Shown: positions 9,601 to 17,388 of the stretch, piece after piece | Layout: each line of letters begins with the position of its first letter | How positions within the stretch are numbered: the first letter of the stretch is position 1 | Source of the DNA: Bacteroidota bacterium | Lineage (GTDB): Bacteria; Bacteroidota; Bacteroidia; Chitinophagales; Chitinophagaceae | Direction: 5' to 3' | NCBI GenBank assembly: GCA_018267585.1 | Contig: JAFDYE010000808.1 | Coordinates: 1-57,698 of the forward strand | DNA: 57,698 nt | Program-made: the position numbers and the translations under genes | Notes under the pieces: generated by a model | Told to the model about the DNA's origin: nothing | What the model saw: only the letters and a program-made list of their open reading frames with translations | The model's database searches: none

Positions 9601-10265
9601 CCATCCCTGATCACCGGGCGATAGTGGTTCGGATAATCCCCGTCAATAATGACGTTGTCCGCAATATACACGTCCAGGTCACCGTCATTGTCATAGTCGA
9701 AGAAAGCCGCCTGTGTCGAAAAGCCGGTGTCCGCCAGCCCATACTCCTTAGCCATCTCCCTGAACCTCGGAATACCATCCTTGCCGGCCCCCTGGTTGAC
9801 ATAAAGAAGATTCCCCCTATCGGAAGCATTTTTCTTTATCGTAGTGCTGACATAAATATCCATAAGGCCATCGTTATTTATATCGACCACGGCAACGCCC
9901 CGGCACCACTTGCCCTCGCCTCCCGCACCGCATGTCTCCGTTACGTCCCTGAACCGGAACCCACCCTCATTCAGATAAAGCCTGTTCTCCACCATGTTTC
10001 CCGTAAAATAGACGTCGGGCAGCCCGTCGTTGTTGAAATCTCCGATCCCTACACCGCCGCCGTTATACACGTTGGAGACATCCATGATATTGACGGAATC
10101 CGTCTCGTCGATCCTGTTGTTGAAATGGATACCGGACTCCGAGGACGAAACCTGCCGGAACAACGTCCCTTTGCTTTTACAGGACGGAGCCAGGATAGCC
10201 GCCGCCATGATAACCATGCCGGCAATCTCCCGTATAGAAAAGATCATGTTCGTAGTTTTCCTCAT
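6663..10265 (-). CDS. Large FG-GAP/VCBS repeat lipoprotein with UnbV (ASPIC) domain, CRTAC1-like
   Basis: Predicted surface or periplasmic lipoprotein of 1200 residues. The start at 10265 (MRKTTNMIFSIREIAG) gives a signal peptide with lipobox ILAPSC; an ATG-like start at 10304 is possible but adds a second hydrophobic stretch. Many calcium-loop repeats of the FG-GAP/VCBS type occur in two blocks, for example DFNNDGLPDVYF, DINNDGLMDIYV, DYDNDGDLDVYI, DVDGNGLDDIVV and DVDGDGDLDVVI. Between them is an UnbV/ASPIC domain (about residues 530-610, with HSPYRGYLSTVDGVVHFGLG). The fold is expected to be a pair of beta-propellers. It follows SusD in the same operon; binding of substrate or of the SusCD complex is inference. 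Confidence 0.88.
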   Translation of the reverse strand: MRKTTNMIFSIREIAGMVIMAAAILAPSCKSKGTLFRQVSSSESGIHFNNRIDETDSVNIMDVSNVYNGGGVGIGDFNNDGLPDVYFTGNMVENRLYLNEGGFRFRDVTETCGAGGEGKWCRGVAVVDINNDGLMDIYVSTTIKKNASDRGNLLYVNQGAGKDGIPRFREMAKEYGLADTGFSTQAAFFDYDNDGDLDVYIADNVIIDGDYPNHYRPVIRDGSHPSTGRLYRNEGSDSLGHPFFTNVTSAAGVTVEGYAHAVTIADVNRDGWKDIYVSNDYLSNDLLYINNHDGTFSEQMGNYFKHSSANAMGNDIEDINNDGLADVITLDMDPADNYRKKMMLGPGSYQNYINNDQFGYKYQYVRNTLQLNRGPRVGANDSVGPPIFSEIGYFAGIAETDWSWTPVVADFDNDGLRDIVITNGFPKDVTDHDFLSFRDRATNLVSKKDMLAQIPEVKLHKYAFRNEGGLRFADVSEEWGLMTKAFSNGAVYADLDGDGDLDLVMNNINDEAMVFRNMSRERSGERSHYLKVRLNGDSLNRNGLGAWIELHYDHGKEQVNEHSPYRGYLSTVDGVVHFGLGAVSMVDTVLIKWPNGRMQLMKNVRADQVVQADVRAADLRYSDRQPLVAEGAIFSDITDSLGIHYVHSQRDFIDFNIQKLLPHKLSQYGPGMAVGDVDGNGLDDIVVGGAAFQSAQLFLQQPGGRFVQRALLPDSVAAAKVADDLGILLFDADGDGDADLYIAAGGSRGESNSAVYQDRLYSNDGKGNFTLAADALPSNYTSKCCVRAADYDHDGKLDIFVSGRVDPWHYPRPVSSFIYRNESKDGHIRFADVSARVAPALSGIGMVCDGVWTDIDGDGWPDLVLAGEFMAPTFLRNERGVFKDVTAATGLENSKGWWNSIVCGDFDNDGDIDYLVGNLGLNSYYKASDRYPVTVYGKDFDNNGVYDMMLSLYLPDQKGSMREFPAAGRDDLLKQMNSMRRKFPNYKDYAVATMEGVLDTGQRRGAVVLKANEFRSCLIRNNGKGKFELVPLPVEAQLSALNGMVVEDVDGDGDLDVVINGNDYGTDVSTGRYDALNGLLLRGKGDGTFAAASILESGIFIPGDGKAMVGLVGAGGRLLLAAGQNRGPMKVFGLKSRKRIVRLRPGDVAAVLRMKGGKSRRAEFYYGESFISQSGRYLALGGEVDSAEVSDASGRVRIIK

Positions 10266-10333
10266 CAATATAAGAAAACAGAGGCAGAGTTTCATCAACC
10301 CCACCTCTGTTTATATTGTCAACGATCATCCGC

Positions 10334-12127
10334 TCAATAGCCCGGGTTCTGCGTCAGCGTACGTTTGCCGCTGATAGTGCTCACGTCGATCTCGGCCTGC
10401 GGGATCGCAAAGTATTCAGACTTCCCTTTGACAAAAGTCGCACCCTTCATCAGAACATAACCCGAAGCAACCTCGTGCGCAACATAAGCATTCAATTCGG
10501 TATCGGCCGTACCGTAACGGACCAGGTCGAAGAAACGATGCCCCTCCATCGCCAGCTCGAGCTTCCTTTCAAACCGTACGAGAGTACGGGCGCCCGCCTG
10601 TCCCTGACCGGCAAAATACCCCGCCGGGTAAGCCTTGATAAAATAGTTCGCAGCCGGCGTATTCGTAAACCCTGCCTGCGGCTTGTTCGGATCGATGTAG
10701 GTATGCACAAAGCCCGCCGGATTCGCGGCGCGGTTGCGTACCATATTGACATAGATCTGCGCCTGGTCGAGACTGCCTACCTCTACTTCCGCCTCTGCAG
10801 CCCACAACAGCACGTCCGCAAATCGGATCAGGTTTACATTGAGAGCAGTATAACCCGCGGTCCACGAAGACTTATCCGTCAATACTCCGATCTGGCTGGC
10901 ATAAGGCGCATTCTTTACCGGCGTATACGGTCCGCCGCTGGCCTGGTTGCGGACATAGAGGAATCCCGGATTGACACCCCAGTCCAGGAATGGTATACCC
11001 CTCCTGCCTACCGTCCAGTCGAGCCTTGGGTCCAGCGTGATCGTCCCGTCGGGAGTGAAAGGGTCCGACGACTTCAACCCTTCGTCATTCTTCAGGTCGA
11101 CATTATTGAATGTGGCCGGCAGGGGAAGCCCCGTTGCCGGATCCGTCTTGTAGGAATTGGCAAGACTGTATGACGGTTGATAAAAGCCGCAGCAGCTCAC
11201 CGGAGCCGACGCATCATACGAAAAATTGAGCACGTCGCCGGCATTTGCATTGGCAGCCGTCGACCCGTCATTGACAGAATTCTGTACGGAAAAGACCGAC
11301 TCTTTGCTGTTCTTCGTGGCCGCATTGAAATTGTCATTGAACTTATCTACCAGCCCGTATTTCAGACCAGCCGCGGTCACCCCGTTGGCAATCAGGCTGT
11401 CCAGCCACGGCAGTGCCTGCGCATACTTGTGCTCGAACATATAGGCCTTTGCGAGAAAGGCCATGGCAGCGTACCTGTTCGCACGCCCCACAGAGGTCTG
11501 CGTCGCCGGCAGATGATCCATGGCATACTGAAAATCAGCTTCGATCTTCGGCCATATATCGTCGCTGTTCGGCACCCTCCAGTTGCCGGCCGTATACGTT
11601 ACCGACTCATCTACATAAGGCACCATATTGAATATCTTCTTTAACTCGAAATGATAGTGGCCCCGGAGGAACCGCGCCTCAGCCGCAAACTCCACCGTAT
11701 CCTCGGGCTTCACATCGGTAGCCAGCCGCATGATCCTCAATACTTCATTGCTGCGCTGTATGCCGTCATAACAGGTCTGCCACTTGGCCTCGAGATAGCT
11801 GTTCGTCGAAGACTCGCTCCAGGTCATCAGCGATACGATGTCAGGCTGATCGCCAGGGTCCGATCCCTTGTGCGCATCGTCCGAACATACACCACCCCAG
11901 ACCCAGTTGCTCGCCGCGGCTTGCCAGGATCCGCCGGCCCCGCCCTGGCCGTCAAGCAGTGAATATGCACCGATCAATAATCCGGCCACACCGGCCTTTG
12001 TAGCCATTGTAGGCTGCTGATAAGTCCCGATTGGCGGCTTCGTTAGAAAGTTCTTGCCGCACGCATAGAACGCAACAGCCAGAACCACCGTGGAAAGGAT
12101 GACAATACTATATTTATTTGATTTCAT
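10334..12127 (-). CDS. SusD/RagB-family nutrient-binding outer-membrane lipoprotein
   Basis: Substrate-binding lid of a SusCD importer, 597 residues. The signal peptide ends in the lipobox VAFYAC (Cys about 23). The N-terminal SusD domain contains FLRGHYHFELKKIFNMVPYVDE and TPR-like helices; the C-terminal RagB/SusD domain contains LIRFADVLLWAAEAEVE and RKLELAMEGHRFFDLVRYG, both hallmark patterns. It lies 34 bases after the SusC stop. It is clearly paralogous to the SusD at 18977-20767, including the shared SVFSVQ/SVFAIQ, NANAGDVLNF/NANGGDMLNF and CCGFYQPS/CCGFFQPS stretches, so the two pairs probably bind related ligands. Confidence 0.96.
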   Translation of the reverse strand: MKSNKYSIVILSTVVLAVAFYACGKNFLTKPPIGTYQQPTMATKAGVAGLLIGAYSLLDGQGGAGGSWQAAASNWVWGGVCSDDAHKGSDPGDQPDIVSLMTWSESSTNSYLEAKWQTCYDGIQRSNEVLRIMRLATDVKPEDTVEFAAEARFLRGHYHFELKKIFNMVPYVDESVTYTAGNWRVPNSDDIWPKIEADFQYAMDHLPATQTSVGRANRYAAMAFLAKAYMFEHKYAQALPWLDSLIANGVTAAGLKYGLVDKFNDNFNAATKNSKESVFSVQNSVNDGSTAANANAGDVLNFSYDASAPVSCCGFYQPSYSLANSYKTDPATGLPLPATFNNVDLKNDEGLKSSDPFTPDGTITLDPRLDWTVGRRGIPFLDWGVNPGFLYVRNQASGGPYTPVKNAPYASQIGVLTDKSSWTAGYTALNVNLIRFADVLLWAAEAEVEVGSLDQAQIYVNMVRNRAANPAGFVHTYIDPNKPQAGFTNTPAANYFIKAYPAGYFAGQGQAGARTLVRFERKLELAMEGHRFFDLVRYGTADTELNAYVAHEVASGYVLMKGATFVKGKSEYFAIPQAEIDVSTISGKRTLTQNPGY

Positions 12128-12161
12128 AATAACAAAATTTTAGTTTCCACAGACTTTTAGG

Positions 12162-15100
12162 TTAGAAAGAAAGGTTGACACCTACAATAAAATTCTTCTG
12201 GTTGTTGGGATAGTTGCCGAAATCCATTCCGAAGGACTGCGCGGTTCCCGACAATTCCGGGTCGAGACCCGTGTACTTGGTGATCGTAAAGAGATTGGCA
12301 CCCTGAACATAGACCCTGAACTTATCGATGCCCGCCTTCTTCAGCATTTCCGGGCTTAACGTATAGCCGATGACCGCCGACCGGCACTTGAAGAACGACC
12401 CGCTTTCCTTGTAGAAGGAATTGGGCACCGTGTTGGTACTGAACGTGGAGGCGTTCTCGAGGATAGGTGCCTTCGGGTTCAGGTTGCTCGCCGACCAGGA
12501 ATTATACAATAGATTCTGACTCTTGTTCCCCTGGAAAGAAGCCCAGAAATCGGTCCAATAACGGGTGTAATTGACAACGTCATTGCCATAGCTGCCATAA
12601 AAGATGATCGTAGCATCGAAATTCTTGTACGTGGCATTCAGGTTGAAGCCATAAGTGAACTTGGGATTGGGATTCCCGAAGAACGTCCGGTCGCTGTCCG
12701 ATATCTTGCCGTCATGGTTGAGGTCAGCATACTTGAACCGGCCGGGCGCCGCATCCTGCTGCGTCGGAGACTTCTGGACATCGTTGGCATCCTTGAAATA
12801 GCCGTCTACCTGGTATCCGAAGAAAGCGCTTATCGGATGACCCACCTGGTTGCGCACAAAGTTGCCGATACGGGTATTCCCGGTCTCGAAATATCCCCCC
12901 GCACCCGGTATGTTTTCGATATTGCTCTTGTAGGAGGTAATAACCAGCCCCAGGTTGTATTTGAAGTCCGAACCGGAGGCGCCGTGATAGGTCGCCGAAA
13001 AATCAAGACCGTTGTTCCGCACGTCACCGATGTTGACGTTAGGCGTCGCCGAACCGCCGATAGTAGCAGCCGCCTGGTCGGCGAACAAAAGCCCGTTGAT
13101 ATTCTTTCGGTAATATTCCAGACTCAGGTCCAGTCTATTATGCAGCACGACCACATCAAGACCCACATTCGTGATCTTGTCCTCTTCCCAGCCCGTCACC
13201 TTGCTCCCTATCTGCGAGAGATAGAAACCCTGCGTAACGCTATTGCTGGTACCGTTGATATCATAGTACGAGTTGCCGGGTGTAGCGGAGTATTGCGAGT
13301 ACGCATTACCAAGCGGCACATTCGCATACGAACCCATCTTGCCCCAGCTGCCCCTCAATTTCGCATAGTCAATAAATGTCAGATTCTTCATGAAACTCTC
13401 TTCCGATATAGCCCAGCCCGCAGAAAAGGCCGGAAAATTACCATACCGCTTTTCGGGTGAAAAAGGCGAAGCCCCGTCACGACGTATCGTAGCACTGAAC
13501 AGATACCGGTCGTTATAGGCATAGTCCACTTTTCCAAAATAGGACGCGAGCGTGGCCTGGTTGGCGCCGCTGGCATTTGTCTGCCCGGTCGGGCTGCCCG
13601 CAGTCAATACCTGCAGCGAGGGATCGTCATTAAAGTAATTGATACGGGTACCGCCGACATTCCTGCCGTAATACCGGATAGACTCCGTTCCGCCAAGCAC
13701 CTTAAGGTTGTGCTTTCCGAAGGTATTGCTATAGGTGAGCGTATTGGTCCAGGTCCACGAGCTGTTGTAGTAAGCCCCCTCGGCAAAGCCGTTCGATCCG
13801 TTATTCTCCGCGTTCTCATAGGTGTGATAGGTGTACTGATAGTAGTACCCGTTATCCACCGTCCCGCCAAAGCTCGTCCTGGCCGTGAAATGCTGCAGGA
13901 AGTCGACCTCAGCCCAGGCATTCCCGAAAATGTCCCAGTTATAGCCCCGGTTATTGCTGGTCCGCAGCTGATTGGCTACCGGATTCGGCGAATTACCCAG
14001 CTCAGGTCCGTTGGAGCCGGCATAGTTGCCCTTTATGTCATAGACCGGAATGATCGGCTGCTCCCGATAGTCATAGTTGATCACATTCTCCTGGAAATAT
14101 CCGATCTGCGGGTTACTCTTAAAGAAAATATATGCATTTTCGCCAACGCGGACATTCTTTTTGACATTGAAGGTCGTGTTGATCTTGGCCGAATAGCGCT
14201 TGAGATAGGTCTCCAGCAAGGTCCCCTGCTGGTCAAAATACCCCAGCGAAAAATAATAAGTGGACTTTTCCGAACCGCCGCTCATGGCAAGCGTATGGCT
14301 CTGGATGAGGGCTGGCCTGAACAGCTCGTGAAACCAGTTGGTCCCCTGCTTGTTGGCCTTCGTGATCTGGTAAATATCCCCCTTGCTATAGTCGACATTG
14401 TAGAGAGATGGATCCACCGAAGCGTCGCCCTCGTGCGCGCCGCCGGGCGTTATATAATCCGGCAGCACCGGTGTCGCACCATTGCCGTACTGCTCAGAGG
14501 TTGGATTACCGTTGGCGGCGACCTGCCCGGATTGTATCTCGGCCTTCCAGAGAGCATTGGCCAGCTCCTGTGAATTTAACAGATGAAAAGGATTCCCACC
14601 CAGCGGCCGCTGGGTACCATAGTACCCGTCATACGTGATGGTCGACCTGCCGGCCTTCCCCCGCTTGGTCGTGATGATCACAACCCCATTCGAACCACGA
14701 ACCCCGTATATCGAGCTGGCGCCCGCGTCCTTCAGGACCTGCAAGGTCTCGATGTCATTGGCATTCAGATCGTGCAGCCCTCCTGGAACACCGTCGATGA
14801 TATACAAAGGATCGGTGTTGCCAAAAGAAGTTACCCCGCGCACGAACACATTCGTGGGTCCGCCGGGCGCACCGGAGGTAATGATCGTAACCCCGGAAGC
14901 CTGCCCCTGGAGCATCTGTTCAGGACTTCCGGAGGGTATGGCCTTCATGTCCTTCACATTGACAATAGCCACACTACCGGTGATGTCCTTCTTTTTCTGT
15001 GTTGAGTAACCCGTAACGACGATCTCATTCAGGGCCGAAGTGATTGTGGCAAGCGTGATCTCGCCAAGACTGGTCCGGCCCGCGACCGGGACCTCCAGCT

Positions 15101-15350
15101 TGTCGAAGCCTACGGCAGAGATCACCAGCGTGGCATTGTCCGGGACCCGGACGGAAAAAAGACCGTTGGCGTCGCTCTGCGTAGCTGATTTTGTTCCTTT
15201 TACCTGGATGGTGGCCGCCGGTATCGGCTGATTGTCTCCTTTACTGAGGATCTTTCCGGTGACGGTCTTCTGAGCGAAGAGAGGGGTGCTGAGGAGCAGG
15301 CATAGCAAAAAGACACAGCCTCTCCATAGAGCGTTAGTTTTGAATGGCAT
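12162..15350 (-). CDS. SusC/RagA-family TonB-linked outer-membrane transporter
   Basis: Outer-membrane channel of a SusCD pair, 1062 residues from the ATG at 15350 (MPFKTNALWRG; four more codons are open upstream). Order: signal peptide ending LFAQ, carboxypeptidase-regulatory-like domain (about 27-105, VTGKILSKGDNQPIPAATIQ), TonB-box-like NEIVVTGYS, plug domain with VFVRGVTSFGNTDPLYIIDG and LKDAGASSIYGVRGSNGVV, then a long beta-barrel ending in the aromatic C-terminus NFIVGVNLSF. The full length is normal for SusC. It heads the left-hand cassette (SusD, FG-GAP/UnbV protein and S1/P1-like enzyme follow). Confidence 0.96.
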   Translation of the reverse strand: MPFKTNALWRGCVFLLCLLLSTPLFAQKTVTGKILSKGDNQPIPAATIQVKGTKSATQSDANGLFSVRVPDNATLVISAVGFDKLEVPVAGRTSLGEITLATITSALNEIVVTGYSTQKKKDITGSVAIVNVKDMKAIPSGSPEQMLQGQASGVTIITSGAPGGPTNVFVRGVTSFGNTDPLYIIDGVPGGLHDLNANDIETLQVLKDAGASSIYGVRGSNGVVIITTKRGKAGRSTITYDGYYGTQRPLGGNPFHLLNSQELANALWKAEIQSGQVAANGNPTSEQYGNGATPVLPDYITPGGAHEGDASVDPSLYNVDYSKGDIYQITKANKQGTNWFHELFRPALIQSHTLAMSGGSEKSTYYFSLGYFDQQGTLLETYLKRYSAKINTTFNVKKNVRVGENAYIFFKSNPQIGYFQENVINYDYREQPIIPVYDIKGNYAGSNGPELGNSPNPVANQLRTSNNRGYNWDIFGNAWAEVDFLQHFTARTSFGGTVDNGYYYQYTYHTYENAENNGSNGFAEGAYYNSSWTWTNTLTYSNTFGKHNLKVLGGTESIRYYGRNVGGTRINYFNDDPSLQVLTAGSPTGQTNASGANQATLASYFGKVDYAYNDRYLFSATIRRDGASPFSPEKRYGNFPAFSAGWAISEESFMKNLTFIDYAKLRGSWGKMGSYANVPLGNAYSQYSATPGNSYYDINGTSNSVTQGFYLSQIGSKVTGWEEDKITNVGLDVVVLHNRLDLSLEYYRKNINGLLFADQAAATIGGSATPNVNIGDVRNNGLDFSATYHGASGSDFKYNLGLVITSYKSNIENIPGAGGYFETGNTRIGNFVRNQVGHPISAFFGYQVDGYFKDANDVQKSPTQQDAAPGRFKYADLNHDGKISDSDRTFFGNPNPKFTYGFNLNATYKNFDATIIFYGSYGNDVVNYTRYWTDFWASFQGNKSQNLLYNSWSASNLNPKAPILENASTFSTNTVPNSFYKESGSFFKCRSAVIGYTLSPEMLKKAGIDKFRVYVQGANLFTITKYTGLDPELSGTAQSFGMDFGNYPNNQKNFIVGVNLSF

Positions 15351-15465
15351 AAGCAAATGCATTTTAGATTTTAAACCAAACCTTCATTCGGATAGGTCTA
15401 ATGTGAAATGCATCAATGGGACAGTGTGTAGCAGTCGTCAAAATAAGTTTTAAATTACATAATAA

Positions 15466-15482
15466 AATAGTATTATTTTAAC
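15466..15482 (-). promoter_or_regulatory. AT-rich element shared with the other susC upstream region
   Basis: On the minus strand this reads GTTAAAATAATACTATT. The first 12 bases, GTTAAAATAATA, recur exactly upstream of the second susC (24252-24268). Here it ends 115 bases before the susC ATG and also lies 24 bases before the divergent small lipoprotein gene. It may be a promoter or operator part, or simply AT-rich spacer retained since duplication. Confidence 0.35.
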
Positions 15483-15506
15483 TTTTTATTATAATTTTTA
15501 TTCATC

Positions 15507-15800
15507 ATGCGATATGCACTGGCCTTAGCCGTCCTACTTGCCTGCGCCTGCGAAAGACCTGTCCCCGATCCCGACGTTCCGGGACATTTGAAAACAGCCA
15601 TGGCGCAATTCCTCAACCAAAGCGTCGGCGCCGACTCTGCCAGGGTAAAATTCGAGGTAAAGGACGTCAGCTATTTCAAGGATTCCACCTTCTATGAATG
15701 TGAGTTCAAAGTTCGTATGGTACGGCCCGGTAAGGACACTACCGGCAGTATGACCGCAAGAATTACACGCGACTTTAAGAATGTGAGCAGAAAATGGTAA
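15507..15800 (+). CDS. Small lipoprotein, function unknown
   Basis: A 97-residue protein with a short signal peptide and the lipobox LLACAC (Cys about 15). The rest is soluble and rich in charged residues (SARVKFEVKDVSYFKDSTFY, then YECEFKVRM). I do not recognise the family. It is the only plus-strand gene between the two SusCD cassettes: it diverges from the left susC and its stop is 10 bases from the stop of the convergent haem-propeller gene. An upstream TATAATTTTTATT is a weak promoter candidate. Confidence 0.75.
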   Translation: MRYALALAVLLACACERPVPDPDVPGHLKTAMAQFLNQSVGADSARVKFEVKDVSYFKDSTFYECEFKVRMVRPGKDTTGSMTARITRDFKNVSRKW

Positions 15801-15810
15801 ATAGCCCGCC

Positions 15811-17379
15811 TTAACGCCGCGCGCCCCTGTTCCGAAGCAACAGGAAAGGAGGACCTTGCTTCCAGTCCACGGAAGACCGCGACTGGACCGGGCCAACGGA
15901 GAAATTTCCCAGCACGATATCAGGCCGGCCATCTCCGTCCAGGTCGCCGGCATCCATGGTCAGCCACCTGCCGCGCTGCGCAGCCGGCAGCGAATGGGGT
16001 TTAAATTGCATATTCCCTTTGTTCTCGAGGTAAACAAACCCTTCCTCAGGCGCGTCACGATAGTCAGCGAAAAATGAAATAGCCGCAATATCCAGGTCGC
16101 CATCTCCATCAAAATCCCGCGCCATCGCCTTGAAACATCCGTTTATCGGATAAAAGAAGCCGGTACTAAAATGATCCCCACCATCATTCAGATAAACATA
16201 CACCCCATGATATGGCTTTAAGACCTGTGAATAGTCGCCGTTGTCACCGCACGTGTAGAGAATATCCATATGACCATCCCCATTGATATCCGCCAGCTCG
16301 AAATAAGTGGATCCGTACACGGGGGGCAAACGCAGCACACACCGTTCTTCAAATATTCCCCTTCCCTTGTTGACAAATACCCATATCCCTTCGTCCCCCT
16401 GCGCAAACAACGCCCAGATATCCTGCTTTCCGTCCCCGTTGATATCCTGCACATAAGCCTTTATAGCGCCGGGCTGCGCCCTCAGGATATGTGGCTCATA
16501 CCTTCCCCCACCCTTGTTTTCCATCCAGGACAGGGCTCCCCGCAAATTCCCGAATTCGCATACCAGGTAATCGGTAAGCGTGTCTTCATTGAGACGGGCA
16601 GCAACCACCTCTACGGGTCTGCGCAGACCGGTGAACAAAGGCCGTATCCCAAGCCTGAGCCTTCCTTCACCATCGATAGCAGCCCCGCTGACGCTGCCAA
16701 GCTTCCTGTCGTTGGGATTGATATTGCCGATATTACACAGGATGGCGCTATCTCCTGTCCCCTGCATGTCCACGATCGAACCGTCTACCGGTGTAGAATC
16801 TATCAGCTGCAGCCGCCGGTCATAACGGAGGATGGCAGCGGGACCGATGGTTCCGGTGATCAGCTGCCTGCTTCCCCAAAGCGAATCGATATGAACATAA
16901 CAGGTCACGGGCGCACGGCGCCCCGTCGCGGGCACGAGAGCATCGAAAAGAGAAAGATCATTGGCAATTGGCTCATGAACAGGCTGCCGGGGTAACGTAT
17001 CGGGGGCGGTGGCAGAAAAATAATCGACAATATGCCCCCAGTCCTGCTCGTCAACCAGCGGAGCAGCAGGATAAAAGCTTCTTCCTATGGCAGGATCATA
17101 GACGGAAGAGGGATACAAGAACCCCTGGTACCTGAAAATGCCCAGCCTCGGACCCATGGTCGGCAGTACGCCCCTTTCCCAGCTCTTCGAGTCCAGTAAA
17201 GAAGGATCCGGTAGTAAATGACAGGACGAACAATACAGCTTTGCAAGCCGTTCACCCCTTCGGATGGAGCTTTCGGAGACCCCCTCATGCGATCTGTTCC
17301 TCGGGTATTGCTTGCACGATGACCAGGCCATGGTCATCAGAACGACGGCCGGCATAATATGCTGAATGATCCTGTACAT
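15811..17379 (-). CDS. Lipoprotein with N-terminal c-type haem domain and FG-GAP/VCBS propeller (copy B)
   Basis: A 522-residue predicted lipoprotein (lipobox WSSC, Cys22). Residues 50-54 are CSSCH, a c-type haem-binding motif inside a short cytochrome-like domain that continues through SWERGVLPTMGPRLG, where the Met is a possible axial ligand. From about residue 270 the rest is a series of FG-GAP/VCBS loops such as DINGDGKQDIWALF, DINGDGHMDILY, DFDGDGDLDIAAI and DLDGDGRPDIVLG, likely a propeller. It starts 9 bases after the stop of paralogous copy A, so the two are cotranscribed with the right-hand SusCD pair. Predicted role: surface or periplasmic electron-transfer or binding protein (inference). 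Confidence 0.85.
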   Translation of the reverse strand: MYRIIQHIMPAVVLMTMAWSSCKQYPRNRSHEGVSESSIRRGERLAKLYCSSCHLLPDPSLLDSKSWERGVLPTMGPRLGIFRYQGFLYPSSVYDPAIGRSFYPAAPLVDEQDWGHIVDYFSATAPDTLPRQPVHEPIANDLSLFDALVPATGRRAPVTCYVHIDSLWGSRQLITGTIGPAAILRYDRRLQLIDSTPVDGSIVDMQGTGDSAILCNIGNINPNDRKLGSVSGAAIDGEGRLRLGIRPLFTGLRRPVEVVAARLNEDTLTDYLVCEFGNLRGALSWMENKGGGRYEPHILRAQPGAIKAYVQDINGDGKQDIWALFAQGDEGIWVFVNKGRGIFEERCVLRLPPVYGSTYFELADINGDGHMDILYTCGDNGDYSQVLKPYHGVYVYLNDGGDHFSTGFFYPINGCFKAMARDFDGDGDLDIAAISFFADYRDAPEEGFVYLENKGNMQFKPHSLPAAQRGRWLTMDAGDLDGDGRPDIVLGNFSVGPVQSRSSVDWKQGPPFLLLRNRGARR

Positions 17380-17388
17380 GCTCCATCA

